DNA of 60,657 nt from Undibacterium sp. (GCA_030645915.1 JAUSNO010000007.1:1-60657), one strand, 5' to 3'; shown: positions 26,344 to 35,690, counted from the stretch's first letter. The notes: generated by a model not told the origin, from the sequence alone. Made by a program: numbers and translations.

Positions 26344-26679
26344 ATGTACTCAGCAACATTTATCTTTGAGACTAAACAATTCGACGATGAGTTCCATCGG
26401 CTCGACGCGCTGATCGCGACCGCGGCAAAAGCGTCCGAGGGATACCTGGGTGAAGAGGCGTGGGAAGACGTGAAAACAGGGCGCATCTCCAACGTTTATT
26501 ACTGGAGCTCAGAGCAAGGACTTAGGCAGTTGATGGCACACCCCAGCCATCTCGAAGCCAAGCGCCGTTACAGCGAATGGCTGACTGGCTATCAGGTGAT
26601 TATTTCCCAGGTGATCCGTACCTATGGGGATAAAACCATGCGCCATCCTTTGATACAGGCCGAATCTTTCATTCCTTAA
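26344..26679 (+). CDS. Antibiotic-biosynthesis-monooxygenase-fold (ABM-like) protein
   Basis: A 111-residue protein with the dimeric alpha-beta barrel pattern: an initial strand MYSATFIFETKQ, a helix, the YYWSSEQGLRQLMAHPSHLEAKRRY stretch typical of ABM/EthD-type proteins, and a final strand QVIISQVIRTYG. Such proteins are small oxygenases or heme/quinone binders; no substrate can be given. The frame extends upstream to 26236, but the ATG at 26344 matches the fold's start. It is directly followed by a GST gene 7 bp on. Confidence 0.7.
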   Translation: MYSATFIFETKQFDDEFHRLDALIATAAKASEGYLGEEAWEDVKTGRISNVYYWSSEQGLRQLMAHPSHLEAKRRYSEWLTGYQVIISQVIRTYGDKTMRHPLIQAESFIP

Positions 26680-26686
26680 TTTCCTG

Positions 26687-27310
26687 ATGCTTAAAATTCT
26701 CGGCAAGTCCTCGTCCATCAATGTACGCAAAGTGTTATGGACATGCGCAGAAATCGGTATTCCCTACGATCTGGAGCAATGGGGCGCGGGAATGCAACCG
26801 ACCAACACAGGGTATTTTCTGGCGCTTAACCCCAACGGCATGGTGCCCGTTATCCAGGATGATGGCGCAACGTTGTGGGAATCCAATACCATCTGCCGCT
26901 ATCTGGCCGCCAGGCATCAGCGCACGGATCTGCTGCCTGCCGCACCGATGGCAAGGGCGCAGGTGGAGAAATGGATAGATTGGCAAGCGACCGAACTCAA
27001 TAATTCATGGCGCTATGCCTTCATGGCATTGGTGCGCCAAAGCGCTGCACACCGCGATCCGGCTGCGCTTGCCGCAGGTATAGCAGACTGGAATCGCAAC
27101 ATGCGTATTCTGGATGCGCAGCTTTCGACGACAAATGCCTACGTAAATGGCGCGACTTTTACGCTGGCTGACATCGTGTTGGGGCTAGCAGTCCATCGCT
27201 GGATGGCAGCGCCCATCGATCATCCGCAATTGACTGCGGTGGCTGCTTACTACCAGCTTCTGAGTGACAGAGCCGGGTTCATGTTGCATGGACGAAATGG
27301 CCTGCCGTAG
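26687..27310 (+). CDS. Glutathione S-transferase
   Basis: A 207-residue GST with an N-terminal thioredoxin-like domain (MLKILGKSSSINVRKVLW, with the catalytic Ser/Asn region at SSSINVRK; NPNGMVPVIQDD as cis-Pro loop; LWESNTICRYLA binding the glutathione glutamyl group). An all-helical C-terminal domain contains FTLADIVLGLAVHRW. It likely conjugates or reduces electrophiles with glutathione in the cytoplasm. It forms a pair with the ABM-like gene. Confidence 0.92.
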   Translation: MLKILGKSSSINVRKVLWTCAEIGIPYDLEQWGAGMQPTNTGYFLALNPNGMVPVIQDDGATLWESNTICRYLAARHQRTDLLPAAPMARAQVEKWIDWQATELNNSWRYAFMALVRQSAAHRDPAALAAGIADWNRNMRILDAQLSTTNAYVNGATFTLADIVLGLAVHRWMAAPIDHPQLTAVAAYYQLLSDRAGFMLHGRNGLP

Positions 27311-27333
27311 TTGCCCCTCCTGTAAACAGGCAC

Positions 27334-27420
27334 ACCCACCACGCACTAGGCGGAGCGCACTATCCATGCGCCTTTCCGGCCTATACGGCCTGCAGGTCGC
27401 ATAGGGATTGCGTGGTGGCA
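27334..27420. repeat. Dispersed palindromic repeat, copy 3
   Basis: Full copy: CCACCACGCACT, one 14-bp module in the left arm (AGGCGGAGCGCACT), then ATCCATGCG, core GGCCTATACGGCCTGCAGG, and CGCATAGGGATTGCGTGGTGG. It lies downstream of the GST gene. Confidence 0.88.
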
Positions 27421-27740
27421 GGCATCATTTTTAAAAATGGTGTGCGGATCATCTCGCCTTAGACACTTGAACTGATCTTAGTCATTCCCTACGCGCGATT
27501 TTCCAGTCATTTTTTATGTGCGGGGGAGCGCGACGAATGATGGTGGGCTAGCGCACAGATGGCATGTAGAAGTTGGCGTATTATTATTTAATGCCGCTTT
27601 GTATGGAGAATAAAAAATCCCTCGTTTCAGCTTGGCGTTGAAAAAAGAGGTGGTCTGCCAGCATGCAGGCGTGAGCATGGTAGTAAAGCGAAATAGTGAA
27701 GAAAAATAGTGAAGCAAGGTAACGTGAAAGAGAGTTTGAC
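27421..27740. other. Intergenic region upstream of the Ala-rich protein gene
   Basis: No gene or clear regulatory motif seen. The last 60 bases are A-rich and include a possible ribosome site (GAAAGAGAG) close to the ATG at 27741. Confidence 0.5.
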
Positions 27741-29552
27741 ATGAATATCTCACCTATTGCAGCGACAACAATTCCTTCCATTCAGCTCAATGCCTTATCT
27801 GGACTCAATGCCAGCGTCGCGCTGTCAAACCCGATAGCCGACCCGTCCTTGCCCGACCTGAATGCAAGTATTGTCGACTTTTCTACGCTGGCCCGATTGC
27901 TCTCGGCGACGCGGGTATTCCAGGCACAGCAAGCGCAGCGAGCACAACAAGTTCAGCAAGAGTCGCTCAGTGCCGTCGCATTGAACACGACCCAAGTGGC
28001 CAGCGATACTACCGCCGACTTTGGCCAGCTCGTCACTACGGCCAATCTCTTTGTCGATGCATTTAATCAATTTCAATCCAGCAGTTTTGATAACACGACG
28101 AATCTGTTCGGTGCCAGTTTTGACAATGCCTTGCTGCTGGCAATGCAGGCGCAATCAGAGGATGGCCAATCGCTTATCGCTAGTTTGGCGCAGGTCGGCA
28201 TCAATTTTCAGGAGGCCGCCGACCCGGCTAGCCCGAGTCAATTCAATCTCGATCTGAACGCCCTGCAAGCAGCCTTTGACGCCAACCCGGTTGCAACGTC
28301 GGCCTTGCTGGCAAAATCGCTGCAGGCGCTGAGTGAAATTGAAGTCAAGCTGCTTGCGCAGAATGTGAGTTTGTTCGCTCCCGAGGCGAGTGCACGGGTG
28401 TCGGGCAATGCACTAGCCAGTCAGTTTGATGCAAATGCGGTCACCTCCCAGCTCAGCTCGCTTAGCACTGGCGATGCACGCACCGTCAACGTCGCATTGC
28501 AGCGTCTGCTGTCGGATGAAGCGTTGATAAATGCACTGGACTCGAACCCAATTGCGGCACAAACCGTGATCAGATCGCCTGCAAACGCACTGGCCGCAGC
28601 CAATGATAATTCGGTTGCGCTCGCTGCCAATGCAGGCATTGCGCCGTTTGTCAGCGCTGTGCCAAGCGGCGCGGTGAGCAATGCGCAAGCAACATCCCAG
28701 CTCAATCCTGCTGAGATCGCATCCGCTGGAATACCGTCAGAAAATGCCTTGGCCGGGTCGCCCGATGCGGTTACTGATACCGAGCCAGGTGGCGCCGCCG
28801 GCAATGTGATCGCATCGGCGATTGCTGCCGGTGCGGCAAATGTCGTAACGCCATTGGCGCGCAATGGAGCCGAAAATTTAACCGGCAATTCTTCTGCGAC
28901 GATTAAGCTACCGGCGTTTGCAGAAACCGCAGCAGGCGCGTTGACGACCAATCAGGCTGTTATTGCCAATCCCGTGCCAGTTTTTACCGACGTGACCAGC
29001 AGCACTGAGTTTGACAGCAATATGAATGGCAGCACTATGGATGACAATGCATCGCAGGCGCTTTCCCGGAAGCCGTCAATGACAGCAGCTGCGGCTAGTA
29101 CCAGTGCCACCAGCGTTGCGCCTGATGCCACGGCAAACTCGGCTGCAGTTGCTGCATTAGCGACTGCAGCGGCGATGACTAGCACGCTCAATCCACTCGT
29201 CGCCAGCACCAATAACGTCGCAGTCAGTACCAGCGTCAGCGAGACGCAAATGCACTTGCCCTTCATTCCGCTCAATCCTTTAATGGCGGCAGCGGTTGCG
29301 GCATATCGCCTTGGCGATGTCATCGTGAATACGCCAAGAGTTGAATTGGCACAGGCTGAATCCGACACCGTGGCTGAGGTGGGCGGCGTCGCCCGGGTTG
29401 CGCCAGTCACTTTGGATCTGCACGATAGCAACCGTAATGGTGGCCGCAATGGCGCCGGGCGAAACGCTGTCCAAACCCCGGCACAAAGCGAATTGTTTAG
29501 CGCCGTGCAAGCGAGCTTGCCTGGGCAAAGTGTGGTGGATGTCTCGGTGTAA
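27741..29552 (+). CDS. Ala/Ser-rich protein with FliD-like segment, function unknown
   Basis: A 603-residue protein of low complexity, rich in Ala, Ser, Asn, Thr and Val. No signal peptide or membrane helix is evident. Around residues 85-200 there is a segment resembling the C-terminal part of flagellar cap protein FliD: a FVDAFNQFQSS helix, SLIASLAQVGINFQ, FNLDLNALQAAFDANP, and VATSALLAKSLQALSE. The rest (about 250-520) is repetitive linker-like sequence, and the C-terminus ends with a short conserved-looking SELFSAVQASLPGQ. It stands alone between palindromic repeats, with no flagellar genes nearby. It may be an exported or flagellum-derived structural protein. This is inference only. Confidence 0.6.
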   Translation: MNISPIAATTIPSIQLNALSGLNASVALSNPIADPSLPDLNASIVDFSTLARLLSATRVFQAQQAQRAQQVQQESLSAVALNTTQVASDTTADFGQLVTTANLFVDAFNQFQSSSFDNTTNLFGASFDNALLLAMQAQSEDGQSLIASLAQVGINFQEAADPASPSQFNLDLNALQAAFDANPVATSALLAKSLQALSEIEVKLLAQNVSLFAPEASARVSGNALASQFDANAVTSQLSSLSTGDARTVNVALQRLLSDEALINALDSNPIAAQTVIRSPANALAAANDNSVALAANAGIAPFVSAVPSGAVSNAQATSQLNPAEIASAGIPSENALAGSPDAVTDTEPGGAAGNVIASAIAAGAANVVTPLARNGAENLTGNSSATIKLPAFAETAAGALTTNQAVIANPVPVFTDVTSSTEFDSNMNGSTMDDNASQALSRKPSMTAAAASTSATSVAPDATANSAAVAALATAAAMTSTLNPLVASTNNVAVSTSVSETQMHLPFIPLNPLMAAAVAAYRLGDVIVNTPRVELAQAESDTVAEVGGVARVAPVTLDLHDSNRNGGRNGAGRNAVQTPAQSELFSAVQASLPGQSVVDVSV

Positions 29553-29605
29553 TCGGCTGAATGTGCAGAATGGGCAGCGCTTGTTTATTAAAAAATTCAA
29601 TCACA

Positions 29606-29703
29606 GGCAGGCCCACAGCGCACTAGGCGGAGCGCACTATCCATGCGGGTTTCAGGCCTGTCGTGCCTGCAGGGCGCATGGATAGTGCGTGCTGGCGTGG
29701 TGC
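29606..29703. repeat. Dispersed palindromic repeat, copy 4
   Basis: Full copy between convergent genes: AGCGCACT, one 14-bp module in the left arm, ATCCATGCGGG, core with GGCCT and GCCTGCAGG, and CGCATGGATAGTGCGTGCTGGC. Confidence 0.9.
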
Positions 29704-29729
29704 CAATTTGAATTTATTTTACAGATGAA

Positions 29730-30581
29730 TTACAGCGCAGTACGTAACGAAAATAATTCTGGAAACAACACCACGTCAAGCATCTTGCGCAGATAGCTGA
29801 CGCCTGCCGTGCCGCCGGTGCCGGTCTTGAAGCCGATGATGCGTTCTACCGTGGTGACATGGCGGAAGCGCCAGTTTCTGAAGGCTGTTTCCATATCCAC
29901 CAGCTTCTCGGCCAGCTCATAGAAGGCCCAATGCTGTTCCGGTGCCTGATAGACTTTTAGCCAGGCGGCCTTGACGGATTCGTTGGCGACTACGCCTTGC
30001 GTCCAGTCTTGCTCCAGGCGTGTGGCATCGATAGCGAAACCACCCTTGGCCAGCAGCATGATGGCTTCGTCATAGATCGATGGCGATGTGAGCGCGGCAT
30101 CCAGCGCGGCGTGCGCTGCCGGGGTTTTTTCGTGCACGCTGAGCATGGCGGCATTTTTATTCCCCAGCAAAAATTCCAGCTCGCGGTACTGGTGCGACTG
30201 GAAGCCTGACGAGTTGCCGAGGTAAGGGCGTATTGCCGTGTATTCGCTCGGCGTCATGGTGGCCAATACATCCCATGCATGCACCAGCTGATCCATGATG
30301 CGGGCGACGCGTGACAGCATCTTGAAGGCCGGCGGCAGATTGCCCAGCCGCATTTGCTCACGCACCGCGTGCAGCTCGTGCAGCATCAGCTTGATCCAGA
30401 GCTCGCTGGTCTGATGCTGGATGATGAACAGCATTTCATTGTGGTTCGGTGACAGCGGATGCTGCGCCGAAAGGATCTGGTTCAGCCCCAGATAATCGCC
30501 GTAGCTCATGTCATCGCTGAAATCCATTTTGGCGCCATGCCAGGAGGCCGGGCATTTGCCTGCATTGTTGTCGTTGGTCAT
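29730..30581 (-). CDS. kynA: Tryptophan 2,3-dioxygenase
   Basis: Haem enzyme that opens the indole ring of L-tryptophan to N-formylkynurenine, the first step of the kynurenine pathway. The 283-residue protein carries [31 protein letters not shown] (substrate-binding His/Arg region), [15 protein letters not shown] and the proximal haem His region [19 protein letters not shown]. The frame is open as far as 31007 through the preceding gene, but the ATG at 30581 with AGGA upstream is the family start. It is last in the kynB-kynU-kynA operon, 17 bp after kynU. Confidence 0.96.
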   Translation of the reverse strand: MTNDNNAGKCPASWHGAKMDFSDDMSYGDYLGLNQILSAQHPLSPNHNEMLFIIQHQTSELWIKLMLHELHAVREQMRLGNLPPAFKMLSRVARIMDQLVHAWDVLATMTPSEYTAIRPYLGNSSGFQSHQYRELEFLLGNKNAAMLSVHEKTPAAHAALDAALTSPSIYDEAIMLLAKGGFAIDATRLEQDWTQGVVANESVKAAWLKVYQAPEQHWAFYELAEKLVDMETAFRNWRFRHVTTVERIIGFKTGTGGTAGVSYLRKMLDVVLFPELFSLRTAL

Positions 30582-30598
30582 AATAATTTTTCCTGAAT

Positions 30599-31846
30599 TT
30601 AGGTCACTGCATTGCGTTCGGCGTTGAGCGAATAAGCCTTGTTGTCGAGGACATCGCGCAAGCCTTCGACCGCATCCCAGACATCGATAAACCGTGTGTA
30701 CAGCGGAGTAAAGCCAAAGCGCATGATGGCCGGTTCGCGGTAATCGCCGATGACGCCGCGCTCTATCAGCGCCTGTATTACCGCATAGGCGTGCGGGTGG
30801 GTGAAGCTGGCCTGGCTGCCGCGTTGAGCATGCGCGCGCGGCGTCACCAGCTGCAGCGGATGCGCCTGACAGCGGCTTTCGACGAGCGCGATAAATAGGT
30901 CTGTCAGCGCCAGAGATTTGGTGCGGATGGCGCTCATGCTGGTTTGCGCGAACACTTGCAGGCCGCACTCCACCATCGCCAGCGAGACGATAGGCTGGGT
31001 GCCGCACAGTGCTCGGCGTATGCCGGCGGTGGCGTTAAATGAAGGCTGCATCGCGAATGGCGTGGCATGCCCCCACCAGCCGGTCAGCGGATGATTGAAG
31101 CTTGCCTGATGGGTTTGCGGCACCCAGATGAAGGCCGGCGAACCTGGCCCGCCATTCAGATATTTATACGTGCAACCGACGGCAAAATCGGCCTTGGCCG
31201 TATGCAGGTCGACCGGCACCGCGCCGGCCGAATGGGCCAGATCCCATAAGGCCAGTGCGCCTTGTTGGTGCGCATGCGCGGTGATGGCCGCCATGTCGTG
31301 CAGATAGCCGGTGCGGTAGTTGACATGGGTCAGCATGACCAGTGCTGTCTCGGCATTGATGGCGCTGATGAGCTCTTCAGGCGACTCCACCAGATGCAGG
31401 CGATAGCCTTTGTCGAGCCAGCGCGTCAGGCCTTCTGCCATGTAAATATCGGTAGGAAAATTACTGCGCTCGGTGACGATGACTTTGCGCTGTGTCTGTT
31501 CGGCTTGCAGGTGCAGGGCGGCGGCAATCGCCTTGAACAGGTTGATCGAGGTAGAGTCGGTCACCACCACTTCGTCCGCCCTGGCGCCGATCAGCGGCGC
31601 CAGCAAATTGCCTAGGCGCGAAGGCAGATCAAACCAGCCAGCCTTGTTCCAGCTCTTGATCAGGTCGGTGCCCCATTCCTGCGCGATGACTTGCTGCGCG
31701 CGCGCTGCCGAGGCCTTGGGCATGGCGCCTAGCGAATTGCCATCGAGGTAAATCACGCCTTCCGGCAAGGAAAACTGCTGGCGCAAATCGGCCAACGGAT
31801 CGGCCTGATCGAGTGCGATGCAGGAGTTGCGGTCAAGTGATGTCAT
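30599..31846 (-). CDS. kynU: Kynureninase
   Basis: PLP enzyme that hydrolyses kynurenine to anthranilate and alanine. The 415-residue length is usual. Recognisable parts are [14 protein letters not shown] near the N-terminus, the [13 protein letters not shown] strand with the PLP-binding Asp, and the Schiff-base lysine in [16 protein letters not shown]. The start at 31846 has AAAGG upstream. It lies 19 bp behind kynB and 17 bp before kynA. Confidence 0.96.
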   Translation of the reverse strand: MTSLDRNSCIALDQADPLADLRQQFSLPEGVIYLDGNSLGAMPKASAARAQQVIAQEWGTDLIKSWNKAGWFDLPSRLGNLLAPLIGARADEVVVTDSTSINLFKAIAAALHLQAEQTQRKVIVTERSNFPTDIYMAEGLTRWLDKGYRLHLVESPEELISAINAETALVMLTHVNYRTGYLHDMAAITAHAHQQGALALWDLAHSAGAVPVDLHTAKADFAVGCTYKYLNGGPGSPAFIWVPQTHQASFNHPLTGWWGHATPFAMQPSFNATAGIRRALCGTQPIVSLAMVECGLQVFAQTSMSAIRTKSLALTDLFIALVESRCQAHPLQLVTPRAHAQRGSQASFTHPHAYAVIQALIERGVIGDYREPAIMRFGFTPLYTRFIDVWDAVEGLRDVLDNKAYSLNAERNAVT

Positions 31847-31865
31847 GGCTAGCCTTTACGATGAA

Positions 31866-32501
31866 CTACAGTGAACGGAGGATGGCGCGTACCGGGCTGG
31901 CGTCGAGCCCGGCAAGCTTGAGGGGCAGGGCGATCAGCTCGTAATCGCCGGCGTTGATGTCGTCTAGGACGATGCCTTCCAGAATCGCCATCTGATGTTT
32001 CTTGACGGTCAGGTGGCTGTCCAGGGTTTTGGAATCCTGCGGATCGAGCGAAGGGCTATCGATGCCGATCAGCTTGACGCCATGTTGCGCCAGCAGCTCT
32101 ATCGTGGCCGGCGCAATGCAGGGGAAGTCATCATCCCAGCGCATCTGCGGCGCGTTCTGGTAAGTGCGCAGCAACACGCGTTGCGGCACATCGGCCAGAT
32201 GTGCGGCGATGTGTTGCGGCTCGACCAGGCGCACGCCTATGCAATCGATCACGCGGCAGCTGCCGATGTAGGTTTGCAGATCGACTTCATCGATAGACTT
32301 GCCTTGCGCGTCGTAATGCGAGGGCGCATCGCAATGCGCGCCGGTGTGGGTCGACATGGTGATCTTGCTGACCTTGACCGGGCAGCCATCGGCGATCTGC
32401 CAGGTGGTCTCGAACGAATAGGCGCTATCGCCCGGCCAGACCGGTATGCCAGTGGCGATGGCGGGAGAAATATCCCAAAAACCTTGTTGGCGTGAAGGCA
32501 T
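31866..32501 (-). CDS. kynB: Kynurenine formamidase (arylformamidase)
   Basis: Metal-dependent cyclase-family hydrolase that converts N-formylkynurenine to kynurenine. The 211-residue protein contains the metal motif [14 protein letters not shown] (HxGxHxDxPxH) and the second-half [13 protein letters not shown]. It is the first gene of the kyn operon, transcribed away from the kynR regulator. Together the three enzymes turn tryptophan into anthranilate; no anthranilate dioxygenase genes are in the window. Confidence 0.95.
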   Translation of the reverse strand: MPSRQQGFWDISPAIATGIPVWPGDSAYSFETTWQIADGCPVKVSKITMSTHTGAHCDAPSHYDAQGKSIDEVDLQTYIGSCRVIDCIGVRLVEPQHIAAHLADVPQRVLLRTYQNAPQMRWDDDFPCIAPATIELLAQHGVKLIGIDSPSLDPQDSKTLDSHLTVKKHQMAILEGIVLDDINAGDYELIALPLKLAGLDASPVRAILRSL

Positions 32502-32595
32502 ATGGTGTACCTCGTTGTTGTAAAAGTGAAGAGTATTTTATGCTGAAATGGCTGGCAAATTCTTGCAAAATACAGTGGATAATGCGGTTACTTTA

Positions 32596-32614
32596 GAATA
32601 TATTGTTGATATTC
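32596..32614. promoter_or_regulatory. Candidate KynR operator
   Basis: GAATAT-N7-ATATTC, a 6-bp perfect dyad in the 139-bp divergent region between kynB and kynR, of the AT-rich kind bound by Lrp-family proteins. It lies 26 bp before the kynR start codon. Confidence 0.55.
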
Positions 32615-32640
32615 GATAAAATAGTGATGGAAAATTTGTC

Positions 32641-33117
32641 ATGCAATTAGACGCGACAGACTTGAAGATCTTGCAGTTTCTGCAAGCGGATGGCCGTATC
32701 AGCAACCAGGATCTGGCCGAGAAGGTTTTCCTCTCGCCATCGTCCTGTCTGCGCCGCGTGCGCCTGCTGGAAGAGAGTGGCATCATCAGCCACTATAGTG
32801 CGGTATTAAACACCACGGTACTAGGTCTGGAAGTCGATGCCTTCGTGCAGGTAACGATGCGCCGCGATGTCGAAAAATGGCACGAGAATTTTACGCTCGC
32901 CCTGCAAAGCTGGCCCGAGGTGGTCGGCTGTCACATCATTACCGGTGACGCCAACTACCTGCTGCGGGTGCGGGCGCGCAACCTCAAGCATTATTCCGCC
33001 TTCGTGCTGGAACGTCTGTACAAGACCACCGGCGTGCTCGACATACGCTCGAATATCGTGCTGCAAACCTTGAAGGACAGCAGCGAGATTGCACCTGCCT
33101 TGCTGGTGGCGCAGTGA
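32641..33117 (+). CDS. kynR: Lrp/AsnC-family regulator of the kyn operon
   Basis: A 158-residue regulator. An N-terminal HTH (LDATDLKILQFLQADGRIS, SNQDLAEKVFLSPSSCLRRV) is followed by a RAM ligand-binding domain (VDAFVQVTMRRD, and WPEVVGCHIITGDANYLLRV). Position divergent from kynB matches KynR of other proteobacteria, which activates the kyn operon in response to kynurenine. The ATG is preceded by GATGGAAAA. Confidence 0.88.
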   Translation: MQLDATDLKILQFLQADGRISNQDLAEKVFLSPSSCLRRVRLLEESGIISHYSAVLNTTVLGLEVDAFVQVTMRRDVEKWHENFTLALQSWPEVVGCHIITGDANYLLRVRARNLKHYSAFVLERLYKTTGVLDIRSNIVLQTLKDSSEIAPALLVAQ

Positions 33118-33210
33118 GTAATTGTAACAATTTGGCAAATTTATTTTCAGCAAAAAATTTCGCGATATACTTCCGGCTTTCTTAATAAAAGAACACTTCC
33201 CGGAGAAAGT

Positions 33211-34368
33211 ATGATGCACCCAGTACCAGCAGCCTCGTCCAGCAAACTAGCCCAGCTCCTGCTCGCTGTATTTGCACTCAGCAGCGCAACGGCTTTTGCG
33301 CAAAGTATCGAAAACGGCGCGATAGAAAAATGTAGCCGCAACTTCGGCACGCTGGCAGTGGCCGAGCCGCAGAGCCAGATGCTGACGTATCTGGGCCACT
33401 ACAAGTTAGGTTCGCCCTCCACCATGTTGCGCATGATCGCGCAGGAATCAGGCTGTTTTACCGTGGTTGAACGTGGTGTAGCAATGCAAAACTTGCAGCA
33501 AGAGCGTGCGCTGGCGGCGGGAGGCCAGATGCAGGAAGGCTCCAATGTTGGTGGCGGGCAGTTGCAGGCGGCAGATTTTGTCATGACGCCAACCATACAA
33601 TTCTCTGACGATACTGGCGGCGTGAGCGGCGCGCTTGGCGGCTTATTCGGGCGTTTGCCCGGTGCCTTGGGTGCCATTGGCGGCTTGGCTGGCGGGGTGA
33701 AGTTTAAGGAAGCCGAAACCACTTTGCTGCTGGCCGATGTGCGTTCCGGCATACAGGTGGCCAGTGCGGAAGGTCAGGCCAGCAAGATGAATTTTAGCCT
33801 CGGTGGCTGGGGTTGGGGCGGCTTGGGCTGGGCCAGTGCCGGCGGTTACAGCAAGACCCCGGAAGGCAAACTGATCGCTGCCAGTTTGCTCAATAACTTC
33901 AACAAGATCGTGCAATCCATGCGCGACAAGCCTCAGCTAATTCAGGCGACATCCGCCTCATCCAAACGCAATGCCGCCGGTTCCATCCGCGCCACCAATC
34001 CGGGTGAGTCTGTGTCAAATAACGTCGGCTACACGCCACCGGCCCAATCGAATAACGGCAGCGGCGCAACTGGCCTCGGCGGCATGTATGCGGTTAAATT
34101 TACTGGTGACGACTACGGCACGGTGAATGTCATGGTCAACAGCAGCGGTACCATGACGGGCATGGGCGTTTCCAACAAACACAAGACCAATTTCACGGTA
34201 TCGGGCACCATCAGCCAGATCGGCGAGTTTATTCTCACTGGCGCGGGCAAAGCCGGCGCGGCGCAATTCATGGGTAACATTGATGCGCAAAGTGGTGCGG
34301 TGATGGGGATGTGGCAATGGGGCGGTAACTCGCCATCGCAGGGTACCTTCAGCGGTCAAAAGCAGTAA
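33211..34368 (+). CDS. CsgG/HfaB-family exported protein
   Basis: A 385-residue protein with a signal peptide ending ATAFAQS. A CsgG-like domain (about residues 40-245) shows AVAEPQSQMLTYLG, IAQESGCFTVVERGVAMQNLQQER, a FVMTPTIQFSDD strand and EAETTLLLADVRSGIQVASAEG. Unlike curli CsgG it has no lipobox Cys. A Gly-rich insert (GGLFGRLPGALGAIGGLAGG; later GGWGWGGLGWASAGG) is prominent. The last 110 residues form an unassigned beta-rich domain (MYAVKFTGDDYGTVNVMVNSSG). It may contribute to an outer-membrane or periplasmic assembly. No curli genes are nearby. GGAGAAAG precedes the ATG. Confidence 0.78.
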   Translation: MMHPVPAASSSKLAQLLLAVFALSSATAFAQSIENGAIEKCSRNFGTLAVAEPQSQMLTYLGHYKLGSPSTMLRMIAQESGCFTVVERGVAMQNLQQERALAAGGQMQEGSNVGGGQLQAADFVMTPTIQFSDDTGGVSGALGGLFGRLPGALGAIGGLAGGVKFKEAETTLLLADVRSGIQVASAEGQASKMNFSLGGWGWGGLGWASAGGYSKTPEGKLIAASLLNNFNKIVQSMRDKPQLIQATSASSKRNAAGSIRATNPGESVSNNVGYTPPAQSNNGSGATGLGGMYAVKFTGDDYGTVNVMVNSSGTMTGMGVSNKHKTNFTVSGTISQIGEFILTGAGKAGAAQFMGNIDAQSGAVMGMWQWGGNSPSQGTFSGQKQ

Positions 34369-34398
34369 GGTAAAAATAGAAGTGGTGCAGTAAACCAG

Positions 34399-34437
34399 AG
34401 CGCTTGAACCGGCTGTCATCCTGCCGCTTCAAGCGCT
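34399..34437. terminator. Terminator-like hairpin between convergent genes
   Basis: AGCGCTTGAA (34399-34408) and TTCAAGCGCT (34428-34437) form a perfect 10-bp stem with a 19-base loop, between the stop codons of the CsgG-like and the binding-protein genes. There is only a weak T-run on either side. Confidence 0.6.
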
Positions 34438-34464
34438 GTTCATTTGCTGCGCTGCAGAGCCGGT

Positions 34465-35628
34465 TCAGTTATGAAATTTTGCGTCCTTGGTGATGACCGT
34501 CATATCGACATACTTCGAGCCATTGTGATTGGTCCCGGAGAAATTCACGTCAAATCCACCGACATCGAAGTTGCTGGTGTTAATGGATTCCAGCGAAGCG
34601 ATCAGACTTGCCCTTGTCAGCCCGTGCCCCGCGCGTTTTAATCCCTCGACAAAGACTTTGGCGGCGATAAAACCTTCCAGGCTTGAAAAATTCAGATCGG
34701 TAATGCCAGCTTTATTCATCACCCTGGTGTATTCGGTCACAATCGGAAACGTGCCTTTCCACGGAAAAGGAACTACTTGTGAAATCACCACGCCCGGCCC
34801 CTCTTTGCCCAGCGTATTCGCCAGCGCCTGACTGCCGACAAACGAGACATTGTAAAACTGCCCGTTATAACCAGCCTTGCGCATCTCTTTAATATACGCT
34901 GCGCATGAACTATAGGCACTGATCTGTATAATCGCATCAGGCCGTTTTGCGATGAGTTTCTCTACGGCTTTTGCCACGTCAACGCTATTGCGCTCTACCG
35001 TCGCCGTGTCTAGTAGCGGCACATTCATTTTCTTAAGCGCGCGCTCAACGCCCGCCAAACCTGCCTTGCCGTAGGCGTCGTTTTGATAGAACACCGAAAT
35101 GTTCTTCATTCCCGTATTGACGAGGCGGTCAACCAGATGTTCGGTCTCGTCAAAGTAACTCGCGCGGATATTGAATATTTGCCGATTGAATGGTTCGCGA
35201 AGCGCTTGCGCACCGGTAAATGGGGCAAAAAATGGTACTTTTGCTTTGGTAAACAAGGGTAGTGCCGCATTGCTGGTAGGTGTGCCCACGTAGCCAAACA
35301 AGGCAAATACATCTTCTGTCTCTATCAATGTCTTGGTATTGGCAGCGGCCAGGTCCGCTTCGTATTTATCGTCCAGTTTGATGATTTCAATCTTGCGCCC
35401 AAACACGCCACCTCGCGCATTGACCTGATCAAAATAGGCTTTCGCGCCTGCATGCAGTTGTATGCCCAATTGCGCAGCTGGTCCGGTGAATGCAGCAGAT
35501 TGGCCAAGTGTAATTTTGGAGTCTGTCACACCTGATTCCGCGAGGGCAGAAAAACTCAGCGTCAACGAACAGAGCAGGACCGCACGTGATGCCAAAGTTG
35601 AGAAAGAAAGGCGACAATTTTTCATCAT
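34465..35628 (-). CDS. ABC transporter substrate-binding protein, branched-chain amino acid type
   Basis: A 387-residue periplasmic protein (signal ending LSFSALAES) of the Leu/Ile/Val-binding type (Peripla_BP_6). The pattern is ITLGQSAAFTGPAAQLG, VNARGGVFGRKIEIIKLDDKYE, NVSFVGSQAL and the C-terminal GLTRASLIASLES. No permease or ATPase genes adjoin it, so it is an orphan that either shares a transporter or acts as a sensor. The ATG pair at 35623-35628 has no strong ribosome site, and the leader just upstream is an unusual 46-base polypyrimidine tract in the transcript. Confidence 0.88.
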   Translation of the reverse strand: MMKNCRLSFSTLASRAVLLCSLTLSFSALAESGVTDSKITLGQSAAFTGPAAQLGIQLHAGAKAYFDQVNARGGVFGRKIEIIKLDDKYEADLAAANTKTLIETEDVFALFGYVGTPTSNAALPLFTKAKVPFFAPFTGAQALREPFNRQIFNIRASYFDETEHLVDRLVNTGMKNISVFYQNDAYGKAGLAGVERALKKMNVPLLDTATVERNSVDVAKAVEKLIAKRPDAIIQISAYSSCAAYIKEMRKAGYNGQFYNVSFVGSQALANTLGKEGPGVVISQVVPFPWKGTFPIVTEYTRVMNKAGITDLNFSSLEGFIAAKVFVEGLKRAGHGLTRASLIASLESINTSNFDVGGFDVNFSGTNHNGSKYVDMTVITKDAKFHN

Positions 35629-35644
35629 TTAGCCACTCACTTAT

Positions 35645-35690
35645 AAAGAAAAGAAGAAAAAAAGAAGAAAGGGAAAGAAAAAGGGGAGGG
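35645..35690 (-). other. 46-base homopurine/homopyrimidine tract
   Basis: On the plus strand this stretch holds only A and G (mostly AAGAA-type units ending AAGGGGAGGG). It begins 16 bases upstream of the binding-protein start codon, so the mRNA leader is all pyrimidine there. Its possible role is discussed in the findings. The remaining part of the 262-bp gap to 35890 shows no gene. Confidence 0.8.

Noticed and set aside
28421..28951. 176-residue antisense frame inside the Ala-rich protein gene
   Set aside because: Its alanine-rich sequence only mirrors the composition of the real gene; no start signals or homology pattern.
30582..31007. N-terminal extension of tryptophan dioxygenase
   Set aside because: The frame runs back into kynU, but the added 142 residues are basic, out-of-frame kynU sequence; the ATG at 30581 fits the family and has a ribosome site.
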